A stretch of DNA of 64,000 bases from Trichopria drosophilae (lineage: Eukaryota > Arthropoda > Insecta > Hymenoptera > Diapriidae), in the NCBI GenBank assembly GCA_030407085.1, contig CM059585.1:13695001-13759000 (forward strand). Direction: 5' to 3'. Shown in pieces: positions 11,475 through 22,102 of the stretch (positions are counted from its first letter, which is position 1; each line of letters begins with the position of its first letter). The notes beneath the pieces were generated by a model. The model was not told where the DNA came from. It ran no database searches and saw only the letters and a list, made by a program, of their open reading frames with translations. The position numbers were made by a program, and so were the translations under genes.

Positions 11475-12519
11475 ATTTGCTTAAGTTACATGGTGTAAAT
11501 ATTATTTTTTTATCATGCTCGTCGTGTACCATATAATATGTCAAAATTATGCAAAGAATTTTTCTCCTTTCGTTTTGAAATATTAAATTCAGGAAGAGAC
11601 ATATCAGAAACTGGAATAATACTGTCATTCATATCCGGACACTTGTATATCCTAAAAACAGTCTGTTGAGAGAAATTCTAAACAAAGGGGTAAACAGAAA
11701 AGAAATTTGATCGATGCACTTTCCTTAGTTTTCTCGTAACATCGAAAGGAGGTCGAAAAAGCTAAGGTTCCGACCGTGACTGTCCAGGCTCTCTCGAAAA
11801 ATTGTGCAAAAACCAGAAAGTCTGCTGGCAAAACACAAGTCTTCCGACGACTCGTTGCTCATTCCTGGTGTTTACACAGCGTGCCGAGATTGCCTTCCGT
11901 ACGCCGCCGGGAAAAATAGGGACAAGTAAGAGGAAATGCACTTTATTTCAAAAGGATTCCATCGCGACAAAATTAAAAACAATATGAAGTTCAAACATCC
12001 GTCCCGTTTTCTCTAATTTGTCGCTGGTGTAACTCACACGCGCTGAGTCAATATTGATCTTTTATATTCTTAATGAAAACATTTTTTTATTTACTCCGCA
12101 TGCATGTTATTTTATGCCAGTTACCTGACACCCTTTAATAAACATAACCCGCACAAGTCGGAATAAAAAATAACAGAGCATTTAAGCCGATGATTTGTTT
12201 TTCGTCTTTATTTTATTACACAGACATTTCTGGGCAATATTGCCAAACTCACTCAAAGAAAAGGTTTATTTAAATTTAACAAATCGTTTTTTTATGACTG
12301 AACTTTCTTTAACCCTTACCTGCACGGCATTTTTTTTTATTTTTCAAGTAATTAAAATTCTATTTGGCAACACGTTTAGTAATTTAAGAAATTAAATGTT
12401 TTTCATAACAGTCATGTTTATTTACTGATAATGATAAACAATTTATAAAACTTATGCGATGCTTATAGAATTAATGTATAGAAGAAATTGTATTACTTTT
12501 TGTAGTGCTGATTACGAGT
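11475..12519. other. Unassigned sequence
   Basis: Short open frames at 11802-11987 and 12195-12395 show no domain. Nothing else is supported. Confidence 0.4.
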
Positions 12520-12780
12520 CAGACTTCCGATTTTTGATATTAAAAATGGCGAATCCATATTTACCTTCGTAGTGATAATCCTGCCCATTTTCCATTTAAA
12601 AACTCAATGATCAGATGATCTGCAACCTCGAAAACCACAGAGTACCCAGTTTCAACTCGATCAGGTTACTTTTCATATTTTTATTGGCCATCTTAAATTC
12701 GCCATTTTGAATGTTCAAAATTTGAGGTCAGATTTCATTTTTAGTTAGCGACCCCTATAATGAATGTTAGCTGTTTCCAG
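12520..12780. repeat. CCGCCATTTT-type repeat monomers
   Basis: About two to three degenerate ~110-120-bp units recur, with recognisable pieces such as GATTACGAGTCAGA, AACCTCGAAAACCACAGAGT and TCGCCATTTTGAATG. The same units occur inside the foldback at 10137-11151 and at 34810-35270, 38535-38640 and 52700-53130. They are non-coding. Confidence 0.6.
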
Positions 12781-13691
12781 CGTAAATAAAAAATCGATGA
12801 TTAAACCTAACCTAAAAGGATTAAAACAAAGTAAAATATTGTTTAAATTAACAAAACGTAAAAAATTCCGAATTTGAATTTAACAAATTATTTCTTGAAA
12901 CGGTTTATTTATTTCCGGACAATTTAATTTTAAACCAATAAGTGCTTTTTAACTTAAAATAATCCTTTTTTTGGGAATGTGTTTTTGATTAAATATTTCA
13001 TTTTTTGAACTTTTAACATTTTTTTACCATTAATAAATATTATTAAAAATGGTATGCTGGATATTTCAACAACATTTTAGCTTGTGTCCCAAACAAGACA
13101 GATAGAGAAGACTTTGTAGTGTAGGACTGATAATTGAACCTTCTAAGATCTTCTTTCGTTATTTATGTTTAAGAAAATATGAGTTAATTTCTATTCTTTT
13201 CAATTAACTTCTTAATCAATTGACCGAAAGTTTGTTTACCACGAGAAAAAAATGTTGAATCTTCTATATGTTGCTTTTTGAATACATAAACATATTTAAA
13301 CCAAGTAGTAATGCATTAATGTGGTTTATTTAAACACACTTTTTCTTATTTTGTTGTTTATGAAAATTTATGCACAGATTTCAGGAGGTCTATTTAGGAC
13401 TTATGAAGTACGTATTTCAGGAACGATTTAATTAAAATTTAATTGAAAATTAGCATCACACTCTCAAAACAGTCCTCGTGAGTCCTCTTACCGGAAGCAG
13501 AATCCACTTGTCGCAAGTGAAAATCCGATTACCGCAAGTGAAATAATCCGCTTGACCATATATAACAAGAGGATTTCCACTGGCGGCAAATGGATACCGC
13601 TTGCGTCATCAGACGTTTTAAGAGTATATAATTGTCCCTGTCATGATTTCCAGATAAACGGGCTTCAATGTTCACTTATTTGTTTGATATA
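12781..13691. other. AT-rich host DNA next to the DD41D insertion, with short GCAAGTG repeats
   Basis: Between about 13490 and 13640 the motif CGCAAGTGAAAATCCG and its variants and inverse occur four or so times, possibly an old minisatellite. The insertion of the DD41D transposon begins at 13692. A 139-codon frame beginning at 13552 runs into the transposon arm and is not a gene. Confidence 0.4.
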
Positions 13692-14424
13692 CAGGGTGAT
13701 CCAAAAGTCCCGGAACAGCAAAATATCTCAGCGGGAGTGCATTTTCGGGGAAAATGTTTTAGACAAAAGTTTAAGGATTTATCCCTGGCTATTTAATGGC
13801 GATATTGAATTTGACCTTGAACATGACCTTGAAGGTTATTTCAAGGTCAAGTTAATTTTTTTAAATGGGAACCCCTATTTTTTTTCACGGATTCGGAAAG
13901 AGCACAAAATTTTACGTCCGAATATGCTATGGCCGTTTTTTTCGGCAAGGTCATTTCAAGGTGAAACTTAAAACTCCCGTGACGGCGAAATATCTCAGAA
14001 GGTGTGCATTTCTTTGGAAATTGTTTCAGACAAAAGTTTAAGGATTTTTCCCGGGCTATTTAATGGTAGCACAGAATTTGACCTTGAACATAACCTTCAA
14101 GGTTATTTCAAGGTCAAGTTTGTTTTTTTTTTTAATGGAAACTGCTATTTTTTTTCACGGATTCGGAAAGAGCACAAAATTTTACGTCCGAATATACTAT
14201 GGCCGTTTTTTTCGGCAAGGTCATTTCAAGGCCAAACTTAAAACTCCCGGAACAGCGAATTAACTCAGCAAGAGGTCATTTTCGGGTAAAATGTTTCAGA
14301 CAAAAGTTTCAGGATTTTTTCCGGGATATTTAATGCTAGCATAAAATTTGACCTTGAAAATTACCTTGAAGATTATTCTCAGGTCAAGATTATTTTTTTT
14401 TTAATTGGAACCCCGTTTCATTTT
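13692..14424 (+). repeat. Left terminal inverted repeat of the DD41D element, three ~268-bp subrepeats
   Basis: The arm is made of three degenerate tandem units, visible from the recurring motif TATCTCAG or TAACTCAG at 13724, 13991 and 14261 and from CAGACAAAAGTTTAAGGATT and GACCTTGAA blocks in each. TCAAGGTCA or its complement TGACCTTGA occurs exactly at 13812, 13824, 13841, 14079, 14108 and 14349. The inner limit is AATTGGAACCCCGTTTCATT at about 14404-14424, matched in the right arm. Frames of 66-139 codons here are translations of the repeat, not genes. Confidence 0.88.
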
Positions 14425-14913
14425 CTTAACGAAGTTATGAGGATCTTCCGGTATTGAGAGTGGTTAAATTCATTTTGTTCAGTCGATGCTATTACTGGAC
14501 GATCTGCTCTAGGGAGATCCTTTACAGTGCCGTAAACTTCGAAACAATTTATTGTTCTGCCAAAAGTCGATTTAGGATTCAGTTCCTGTCCCTCGCTTGT
14601 CCTCTAATTTTGTAAATAGAATAATAAACTGTTTAAAAAAAAGTGTATACATACATCTTACGCAACACTTGTGCAAAGTGAACTTGGGCGCGCGAACAGC
14701 GACAGAGAGCACGAGTCACCAGCGAAGTAAATAAACAACATACATTCACATTGAATTTATACATACGTGTACAGTCTTATAAGGTTACATTTTGGTCTTA
14801 ACTTTATCGTTTTGTGAGATACATGGATTTCCTATCTAAACGCCTTTCCTATCTAAACGTATTAAGCATCATTTCAGTAACAAAATACATACGTATATTT
14901 CGTACAAAGAGCA
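14425..14913 (+). promoter_or_regulatory. 5' leader and putative promoter region of the transposase gene
   Basis: This 490-bp stretch lies between the inner edge of the left inverted repeat and the transposase ATG and holds no open frame. It is the expected site of the promoter and 5' UTR, but no definite TATA or initiator element can be assigned by eye. Confidence 0.4.
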
Positions 14914-15996
14914 ATGGCTGCGCTAAGTGAACGAGAAAGAATAACCATTCTCATGATGAGAGGCTGGGGTGATAACCAGCGATCTTTAGAGAATGTGCGA
15001 ACCTTATTTAACGCATCATTTAGAGAGGGACGAGAACCGATTTCTAAATCTACTGTTAGCAGAACAATAAATCGTTTTGAAGTTCACGGTACTGTGAAGG
15101 ATCTCCCAAGAGCAGGTCGTCCAGTAATAGCATCAACTGAAGAAAATGAGTTGAATGTCGCGCTGTCAATAACGGAAGATCCTCATACTTCCATCAGGAA
15201 AGTTAAACAGCAGCACGACTTATGTTACGGTACAGTACAACGGATCTTAACTAAAAACTTAAAATTTCACCCATACAAAGTTAGACTCGTACAACAATTG
15301 AATGAAGACGATCCTGATAGACGCCTACAGTTTGCGGAATTAATGATGAATCGAATAGATGCTGATGCCGGTTTCTTGAATCGCATCGTATTTTCTGATA
15401 AAGCTACATTCTTCTTAAATGGGGCAATCAATAGACATAACATGTCTTATTGGAGTGAAACCAATCCTAATTGGATGGTCGATAGTCGTTCTACTCAATA
15501 TCCTGAAAAAGTAAACGTATGGGCAGGTATTATAAACAATGCGGTAGTTGGGCCCTTCTTCATCGAGGGTACCCTTACTAGTCAAAAATACCACGATATG
15601 TTGAGGGACGACATCATCCCTGCTATTCATGTTATTGTAGGCGAGGATTTCGATCAGACTTGGTTTCAGCAAGATGGTGCAGCACCCCATTATGCAACAG
15701 ATGTTCGCAATTATTTGAGTGATGTATTCGCAGAACGGTGGATAGGTCGAAGGGGTGTAATAGAATGGCCACCAAGATCTCCGGATCTTACGCCCCTTGA
15801 CTATTTTCTATGGGGTTATCTCAAAGATAGAGTGTATCGAACGAAACCGGTGAATATTGAGGAAGTAAAACAACGAATACGGGATGAGATCGCGGCTATA
15901 GAACCAGATATGATTAAAAAAGTCGTATCGACTTTTTATAATCGCTTGGGATATTGCCAAGAAGTTCATGGCAATCACTTTGAGCATAAGCTTTAG
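14914..15996 (+). CDS. Tc1/mariner-type DD41D transposase with DUF4817-like helix-turn-helix
   Basis: The gene encodes a 360-residue transposase expected to bind its own inverted repeats and cut and paste the element into TA sites in the nucleus. Residues about 1-70 resemble the insect DUF4817 helix-turn-helix region (SKSTVSRTINRFEVHGTVKD, then the basic RAGRP turn), and about 75-130 form a second DNA-binding part (HPYKVRLVQQL). The DDE catalytic fold covers about 155-310: D162 in VFSDKATF, D254 in WFQQDGAAPHYA and D296 in SPDLTPLDYFLWG, giving a DD41D spacing. Length is normal for the superfamily and no stop or frameshift interrupts it. The ATG at 14914 opens the conserved MAALSERER N-terminus. 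It is the only intact protein gene I can support in the window. Known DD41D groups include rosa and visitor, but I cannot assign the subfamily by eye. Confidence 0.95.
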   Translation: MAALSERERITILMMRGWGDNQRSLENVRTLFNASFREGREPISKSTVSRTINRFEVHGTVKDLPRAGRPVIASTEENELNVALSITEDPHTSIRKVKQQHDLCYGTVQRILTKNLKFHPYKVRLVQQLNEDDPDRRLQFAELMMNRIDADAGFLNRIVFSDKATFFLNGAINRHNMSYWSETNPNWMVDSRSTQYPEKVNVWAGIINNAVVGPFFIEGTLTSQKYHDMLRDDIIPAIHVIVGEDFDQTWFQQDGAAPHYATDVRNYLSDVFAERWIGRRGVIEWPPRSPDLTPLDYFLWGYLKDRVYRTKPVNIEEVKQRIRDEIAAIEPDMIKKVVSTFYNRLGYCQEVHGNHFEHKL

Positions 15997-16059
15997 TAAG
16001 ATACATAATTTCATCAAAATCTTAGTATACCCATCTTGCCTTAACTGTCTGGGGACACC

Positions 16060-16099
16060 CACACACACACGCACACGCACACGCACACGCACACGCACA
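16060..16099. repeat. (CACACG)n microsatellite in the transposon 3' region
   Basis: A CA run passes into CACACG repeats just after the transposase stop codon. It borders a GC-rich segment at about 16100-16215 that differs in composition from the rest of the element. Confidence 0.85.
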
Positions 16100-16337
16100 G
16101 GTGACGGCGAGGGGAACCACCTGAACAAAGCACCCCGAAGAGGTGTAAACCCGACCGTGCTACCTCCACGCGGTACATCTTGGGTAATGCTAAAGCCGGC
16201 GGTAGCATTGGAAACAATGTAAAAATGTTACCCATACATACGGTATTTATAAACGTATCGGATGTAAAAAAAATGTATATTTTTATCCGGGAACAATGAT
16301 AATGCATTGCACTCTGGAAACTCTGGAAACATTACGA

Positions 16338-17003
16338 AAATGAAACGGGGTTCCAATTAAAAAAAAATAGTCTTGAGCTTAGAATAAGCCTCAAGGTAAT
16401 TTTCAAGGTTAAATTCAATGGTGCCTCTTGCTGAGTTAATTCGCTGTTCCGGGAGTTTTAAGTTTGGCCTTGAAATGACATTGCCGAAAAAAACGGCCAT
16501 AGCATATTTGGACGTAAAATTTTGTGCTCTCTCAGAATCCGTGAAAAAAATAGCAGTTTCCATTAAAAAAAACAAACTTGACCTTGAAATAACCTTCAAG
16601 GTCATGTTCAAGGTCAAATTCTGTGCTACCATTAAATATCCCAGGAAAAATCCTTAAACTTTTGTCTGAAACAATTTCCAAAGAAATGCACACCCTCTGA
16701 GATATTTCGCCGTTACGGGAGTTTTAAGTTTCACCTTGAAATGACCTTGCCGGAAAAATCGATTATATCATACTCGGACGTAGAATTTCCCGCTCTTTCA
16801 GAATCCATGAAAAAAAATAGGGGTTCCCATTTAAAAAAATTAACTTGACCTTGAAATAACCTTCAAGGTCATGTTCAAGGTCAAATTCAATATCGCCATT
16901 AAATAGCCAGGGAAAAATCCTGAAACTTTTGTCTGAAACATTTTCCTCGAAAATGCACTCCCGCTGAGATATTTTGCTGTTCCGGGACTTTTGGATCACC
17001 CTG
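16338..17003 (-). repeat. Right terminal inverted repeat of the DD41D element
   Basis: This is the reverse complement of the left arm, with exact TGACCTTGA or TCAAGGTCA sites at 16579, 16596, 16608, 16846, 16863 and 16875. Its innermost unit lacks about 67 bp present in the left arm (the part between the GAGGT and TTTGACCTTG landmarks), which explains the shorter total. The outer end is identical to the left end. Confidence 0.88.
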
Positions 17004-17498
17004 TATAGCATTTAGTGTTAGGTTTCAGTATATTTTTAAAATACGTTTATTTACAAAATGGATTAATACGAAATTTAGTGTATTTCCGGCCTAATATACC
17101 AATGCAACTAAGAAATTAAGTAGCTTATTTACATATTTAACCTAGAACAGACTTAATTAATATTTTTATCTGCTTTCCAACCTTTTTGATGTTGATTTTA
17201 CTAATCTTATTTTATTATTAAAAATAAAATCAATAAGTATTGAGTGAATAAAATGGGAAAAATCATATAATTACCTAAACGATCTATGTTCCATTTTTAT
17301 TTAGCCAACTGTATTATGGCAAGGTAACCGAAACACTTATTTAAGGTAAACCTGACAAGCTTTTATTTTCCTGTATGATTCGAGGTTATTTTGAGGTTAC
17401 TATAAAATCATATTAAATCAATACAACATAAGATTAACCGTATTAGGAACCGAACTGGTGTTAATGTGAGATTTCATTAATCTAACCCCGTCCATTAT
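17004..17498. other. AT-rich sequence, nothing recognised
   Basis: Flanking DNA to the right of the transposon, without a supported feature. Confidence 0.4.
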
Positions 17499-17884
17499 TA
17501 AGAGTACCATATGGTATCGTAAATTTAACGATACGGTACCCGGCTCCATCGCTGTCCTAAAAACTTCCTCACTGTATCGCAATTCTAACTACACTTTTTC
17601 CCATGTTTAATATAATATAACACATTAAAACGTGCATTTAATTTCCAAGGAAAGAAAAAGCTGTAGAATAAAAATATAAAAAATCAAACTTTTCACTCAT
17701 AGCGAGCGAAATGTACATGCGGTGGCTCAAAATTCAGCAAATTAAATACACATTTTAATCTAGTTATTTATATTGTACAGTAAACAAGTATAATTGGAAT
17801 TAAGACACTGTGGAGAAGTCTTTACTCCAGCAATATAGCAGAGTATCATGTCGTTAAATTTGCGATACGCTGTCGTACTCTCAA
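17499..17884. mobile_element. Probable MITE with about 50-bp imperfect inverted repeats
   Basis: The left end (about 17499-17555, AAGAGTACCATATGGTATCG followed by TAAATTTAACGATACGGTAC) is matched with scattered mismatches by the reverse complement of about 17831-17884. Length is about 386 bp and it has no coding capacity. The termini are partly self-complementary around AAATTT. The copy is old. Confidence 0.6.
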
Positions 17885-18617
17885 GACTCGAGACTCTGTA
17901 CATACTTTCGGTGCGGAAAATTTGCACTTTCCGCCCATTAGATCAAAAGGACTTTTTTCCCATGTAACACGAAAATTTCATCGAGGTATGGGAGGCAAGT
18001 AAACATATTAAAAGATTAATTTCACCATTTTTTCAAATTTAAACAAAAAAATTACGATGTAAACAAATTGCCATAGTACCGACTCACATGCACTTTCAAG
18101 TGGTCCAAAACACAATGTTTTTATTGTTACGTCATTGAGTAATAGATCTCAAGTTGGTCGATCCATGGGACCACACGTGAAGGCAATAAAGCGAGTAGAT
18201 GCAAAGACAGGGGGTTTACTGGAAGATATTGCATTTACATAGATAAGAGAAAGGCGGCAGCTCTTTCGTGGGAGCTCCTCATGTCGGATACCTGTATGTA
18301 AAAGGAATTGAGTGGGTGGTGAAGAGATACGTCGAGTGACGCGATGCGATTCGGACTGCAATATAGGCAAAGGAGACAGAGCGACAAAGAGAGAGAATGT
18401 GCCCTTCGAAATGTGTTTATTGTCCGTTATATAACTGCGCCATGAATATCTCTATACCATTCTTTTTAAGAGAACAATTCAACGCTACCGCTAATTCACG
18501 ACGTACATTCGAATAACAAATATTGAACAATAAAAACTGAATTACGAAAAAAATTAAATGATGCTGTTTTTTGGCATGTGTGGAAAGTTTCATGGAGAAC
18601 GATTTTTATTTTGTTAA
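17885..18617. other. Unassigned sequence
   Basis: A moderately GC-containing stretch at 18140-18400 has no frame with recognisable content. Confidence 0.4.
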
Positions 18618-18981
18618 CTATTGATAGTTGTGAAAATTGGGCACAGTTTTGGCTGTCACTTTGTTTAAGGCCTTTTCGGCACCCAAATCCTTGCTGGATT
18701 CTTTGTAATGCATCACCAAATCTGTCAGATGGTGCTGTTCTTTTGGCGCCCAACCATTTCCTGCGATCGTATTGGCGTCGAACTGAATGGAGTTGCATAA
18801 CAATTGGAGATTTTATCTGAATATGTCCTCTTGGAGAGAAAACAATTCACCCGTGCAGCCAAAATTAACCAATTGGCCTCTGGCACCTAAATGATTAGGA
18901 TGATACCATCGTGGTCCCACACTTTTGTTCACGGCATTCATGTAATTTCTAGTTGTAGGGAAGTCAATAGAATCGTGATGC
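18618..18981 (-). pseudogene. Decayed reading frame of unknown protein (about 120 codons, one in-frame stop)
   Basis: On the minus strand two open stretches lie in the same frame, separated by a single TAA at 18813-18815. The upstream part contains VGPRWYHPNHLGARGQLVNF and FGCTGELFSLQEDIF; the downstream part contains IAGNGWAPKEQHHLTDLVMH and ends KTVPNFHNYQ before TAG at 18618-18620. The amino-acid usage looks like a real soluble protein rather than translated AT-rich DNA. Upstream the frame is closed by stops, perhaps a frameshift. No family is recognised. It may be a pseudogene fragment, an old transposon frame, or chance. Confidence 0.35.
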
Positions 18982-20378
18982 TAAAGTGATCAACGCCAAA
19001 ACAATGACATGAACATTTCTGGCGCCAAAATAACAACACTAAATCGTCCGACTTAGTATCAAGAATCGTAGCTTTTTAAGAATCAGAATTTCGTAAAAAT
19101 GGTACCACCATTATTGTCCCCGAAAAGTCCATTGACGAAATCATTATTGTGGATGTTTAGCAAACTGCTATGTTTATTAAATGCCATCAGCAGAGTTTAT
19201 TTCCGAATTAAGTTTTTGTTGTTTTTTATACATATTCTCTCAGCGTAGAGTAAATGAAAAATATAAAAATGACCGATCGACGGTTATAGAAGCCAAACAC
19301 GTTTGGCATCGCAACCAAACGGTTAATTGAGCCAGTAACAATATTGGTATACAATCCAAACTGGAATCAATACTGGTTCCCTTAGGTTATAGTCGATCAA
19401 TATAATTTCGAATAAGCAGCCCGTTAAACAACGTAATCGAATATCTCCGTCCCCGTGGACGAGCAAATTCCTCGTCTAGGTCCCCTCCTTGTCGGCAGCG
19501 ATTGAAAGCAAAATATAAAGCCGAGGGAGAGAGAGGCAGAGTCTGCGAGTTCTTGTGCTTGGTAAAGCAGAGGCCGACGAAAATTCGAGGGTCGCGTATG
19601 GAAATCTTACGAGGGGGATTTGGTCCACGGCCAACTAATAGTAAACATCTTGACATCTATATTTGCGCCCGTTTAAATTGCGTTTCGATCCTCGCCCCCC
19701 GCTCCTTCGACGCCCGGCGTTCCCTTGGACACTGCGCCCGCGTTTTCTGCGGAATCGCGAATTTCATTCGGGCTTTTCTCCTCCAGGCCTCACCCCACCG
19801 TGCCGACATCTGCAGTACATGCGCGAATGCATAATCGGGCGTCTTGGCCTCCTGGGGGATTTGGCCGACGTCGCCGAGATGATTTTCCGTTCGCTCGTTC
19901 CCTTTAGCAAACTTTGAGGTTGCGTTATGATCCTTAATGCTTATTCTGGATTCGTGAACCAGAAAGCGGTTCTGTTATGAGATTCCGGCGATAAAATTTA
20001 TTATTTTACAAAAAAAAAAGATTAATTGGATTGGATTAAATATTTATTAGAACGATAGTATCAGTACAACAATATTCACGCAATATTAATACAATATTAT
20101 AATATACCACTGCAATATAGAATTATCTACTATGTTTTTAGAATATTATATTATTGCGAACGAGGGGTACAAAATAAGCCACCAACGAGCCAAAGGGCGA
20201 GCCGCAGCTAACGCTGTTTTGCAGACTGACCAACAATAAAGAGAATATAAAAAAAAAACTCTTGTATATTTTTTTAATGCATTAATTACGTGGTAATATT
20301 ATAATTATATTCTCAGATCATATAACATTATGATAATATTAAGGGCATATTAAAATACCGTACTTTAGGACTGAAGTA
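18982..20378. other. Unassigned sequence including a GC-richer tract at about 19430-19920
   Basis: Frames on both strands are open through 19387-19917, which reflects local GC content. The 110-codon plus frame is rich in Arg, Cys and Ala and shows no domain. I see no splice-site arrangement that would make it an exon. Confidence 0.35.
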
Positions 20379-20514
20379 CAGCGGAACCTCGATATAAGAA
20401 CCATCTCAATACCGAACTTCTCCTCCGAGCATGGGTATAAGAACCTTTCATATGACACCTACCGGCGAAAGGTGTATCCCTATAGCGATGGGTTCTTATA
20501 TCGAGGCTCTACTG
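20379..20514. mobile_element. Small pogo-like MITE (CTCGATATAAGAACC ends)
   Basis: A 136-bp element starts CAGCGGAACCTCGATATAAG and ends with the inverse of CAGTAGAGCCTCGATATAAG. TA precedes the left end; the right flank is not TA. CAGT-type ends with CTCGATATAA resemble pogo/Tigger-type terminal repeats. It has no coding capacity. Confidence 0.75.
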
Positions 20515-21880
20515 GACAGCAGCTCATTTCATAAGTTCCGTTCTTTCAAAATGGCAGAAGATTGTCCTAACTTAAATATATAAATTTAGGTTAACGTTAA
20601 TATAAACTATTTGCTTATGTTTTAAAGACACATGCCGTATGTAGTTCTTATATTACGATAAATAGCGGGCGATCATGAACGTAGCATAATTACGTTTTTT
20701 AAACTGCGTATAAATATAAAATCTATCGCCATATTCCGTTAAGTATATTTAAATGTTTAATAAACGTTCCGGCAGTACGTAGTGTAGAAGTAGATTTATT
20801 CGTTACTGTTTTCGTGAAAAAATTACCGTTTATTAAACTTATAAATTTAACGATTTTTATACCATTTATGTTGGTCTCTACAATACCATCTTTCGTACAT
20901 TATATTACACGAGAAATACACGTGATGTATTGCATGTGTTTATTCGTAGGATTAAATACAAATGCATTTAATGATATCCATAATACCGGGTTAGCAACGT
21001 ATATTCAACGTATTATCATTTCTTTCGTGCAATATAAGTGTACTAAAGTTCATTAAAATTTCTTCCAGTAGTTTTCTGTGAATTGCAACTCCATAATACT
21101 TATTAGTATAAAATTAAAATATTATTCTAGTCACAAAGAGGGGAAACGACTAAGATGCAAAATCGTACATCTTTTTAATCATGGAAATAATAAATGTTGC
21201 ACATCACAGATACTTTTTGGTTAATGTCTTTGTTATGTGCTTCGACAATAGTCCAACAACATTTTAATTAAGCAAATCCTCCTTCGTTGTAATTTCAGTG
21301 AAGGCTTAAGTCGAAGATCTGATAAATCGATAATGCGGTCAAATACTTAATATTTACAACGATTGCGGAAAACTCGACTCTATGCAAGGAAAGTAAGAAT
21401 AGTTGGCGCAGTTTCAATAATGATTCACCCGAGTTATTTCCGACCTCCACCGTTACGCCGGTTCAAAGGCAGTTAACCACAACGTAGTGCAGATAATTGT
21501 ACTTCCGAAAATAGCTCGATGTGCATCATTATTTAATCCCTTCAACTGTACACTACCCGAAGCTCAGGGAGTTTTCTGAAACCATGACGGGCGTAAATGA
21601 AATGGAAAACCTAATAAATTATCTTTTGTTTTCGTGCTTCGAGCATAAAATATGACGCTAACAGTGATGTAATATTTCAGGAATATTGTGGCGATACTAC
21701 TCCGCAACAGCTTTGTTTTCACATGAAATACTAAAAAAATATACAAATTAATTAATGACATATTTTTCAAAGTTAATAGTTGCACAATTTGGTATATAAT
21801 TTGGTAGAAAACTAACGCAAAACTATATTAGTCAAGAATTTAAAAAATAAATAAACTAATAATGTTAAGATATGACATTC
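20515..21880. other. AT-rich sequence, nothing recognised
   Basis: An 80-codon frame at 20814-21056 is hydrophobic, starts in AT-rich DNA and has no domain. No gene is called. Confidence 0.4.
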
Positions 21881-21939
21881 TAACCTAACCTAACCTAACC
21901 TAACCTAACCTAACCTAACCTAACCTAACCTAACCTAAC
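21881..21939. repeat. Interstitial telomere-type array (TAACC)n, i.e. TTAGG on the minus strand
   Basis: About 11.6 perfect copies of the pentamer TAACC form 59 bp. TTAGG is the canonical insect telomere repeat and short internal arrays are common in hymenopteran genomes. No subtelomeric structure surrounds it, so this is an internal array. Confidence 0.95.
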
Positions 21940-22102
21940 TATAATATCTCGTTTCTGTCTTAGATATTATACGTTACTATGTGTATGATTAAAATAAACC
22001 CTTCAGATAGTAATCATAAACATGATTATATTAAGGATTAATATCAGAACGCTCAGAAACGTGACGAAAGGATGTGATGGGCGGGGAGAATAAAGGGCAG
22101 TA
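21940..22102. other. Spacer between the telomere-type array and a MITE copy
   Basis: Nothing recognised. Confidence 0.4.

Larger units (their letters stand above)
13692..17003 (+). mobile_element. Complete Tc1/mariner-superfamily DNA transposon with very long inverted repeats
   Basis: The element starts CAGGGTGATCCAAAAGTCCC and ends with its exact complement, and it is flanked by TA on each side (13690-13691, 17004-17005). The outermost 55 or so bases of the two ends are identical. The full arms span about 13692-14424 and 16338-17003. Between them lie a 490-bp 5' leader, an intact transposase gene and a 340-bp 3' region with a (CACACG)n tract. Length is 3312 bp. The intact open frame and identical outer tips suggest a fairly recent insertion. 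TA target and DDE gene place it in the Tc1/mariner superfamily; arms this long are unusual for that group. Confidence 0.92.

Noticed and set aside
13552..14263. Open frames of 66-139 codons in the left transposon arm
   Set aside because: They lie in the inverted repeat, recur in each subrepeat and have counterparts on the opposite strand of the right arm, so they are translations of repeat DNA.
15808..16307. Frames reading RVRVRV or TRTRTR near the transposase end
   Set aside because: They are translations of the CACACG microsatellite.
16357..17011. Open frames of 79-91 codons in the right transposon arm
   Set aside because: Same reason: mirror images of the left-arm frames.
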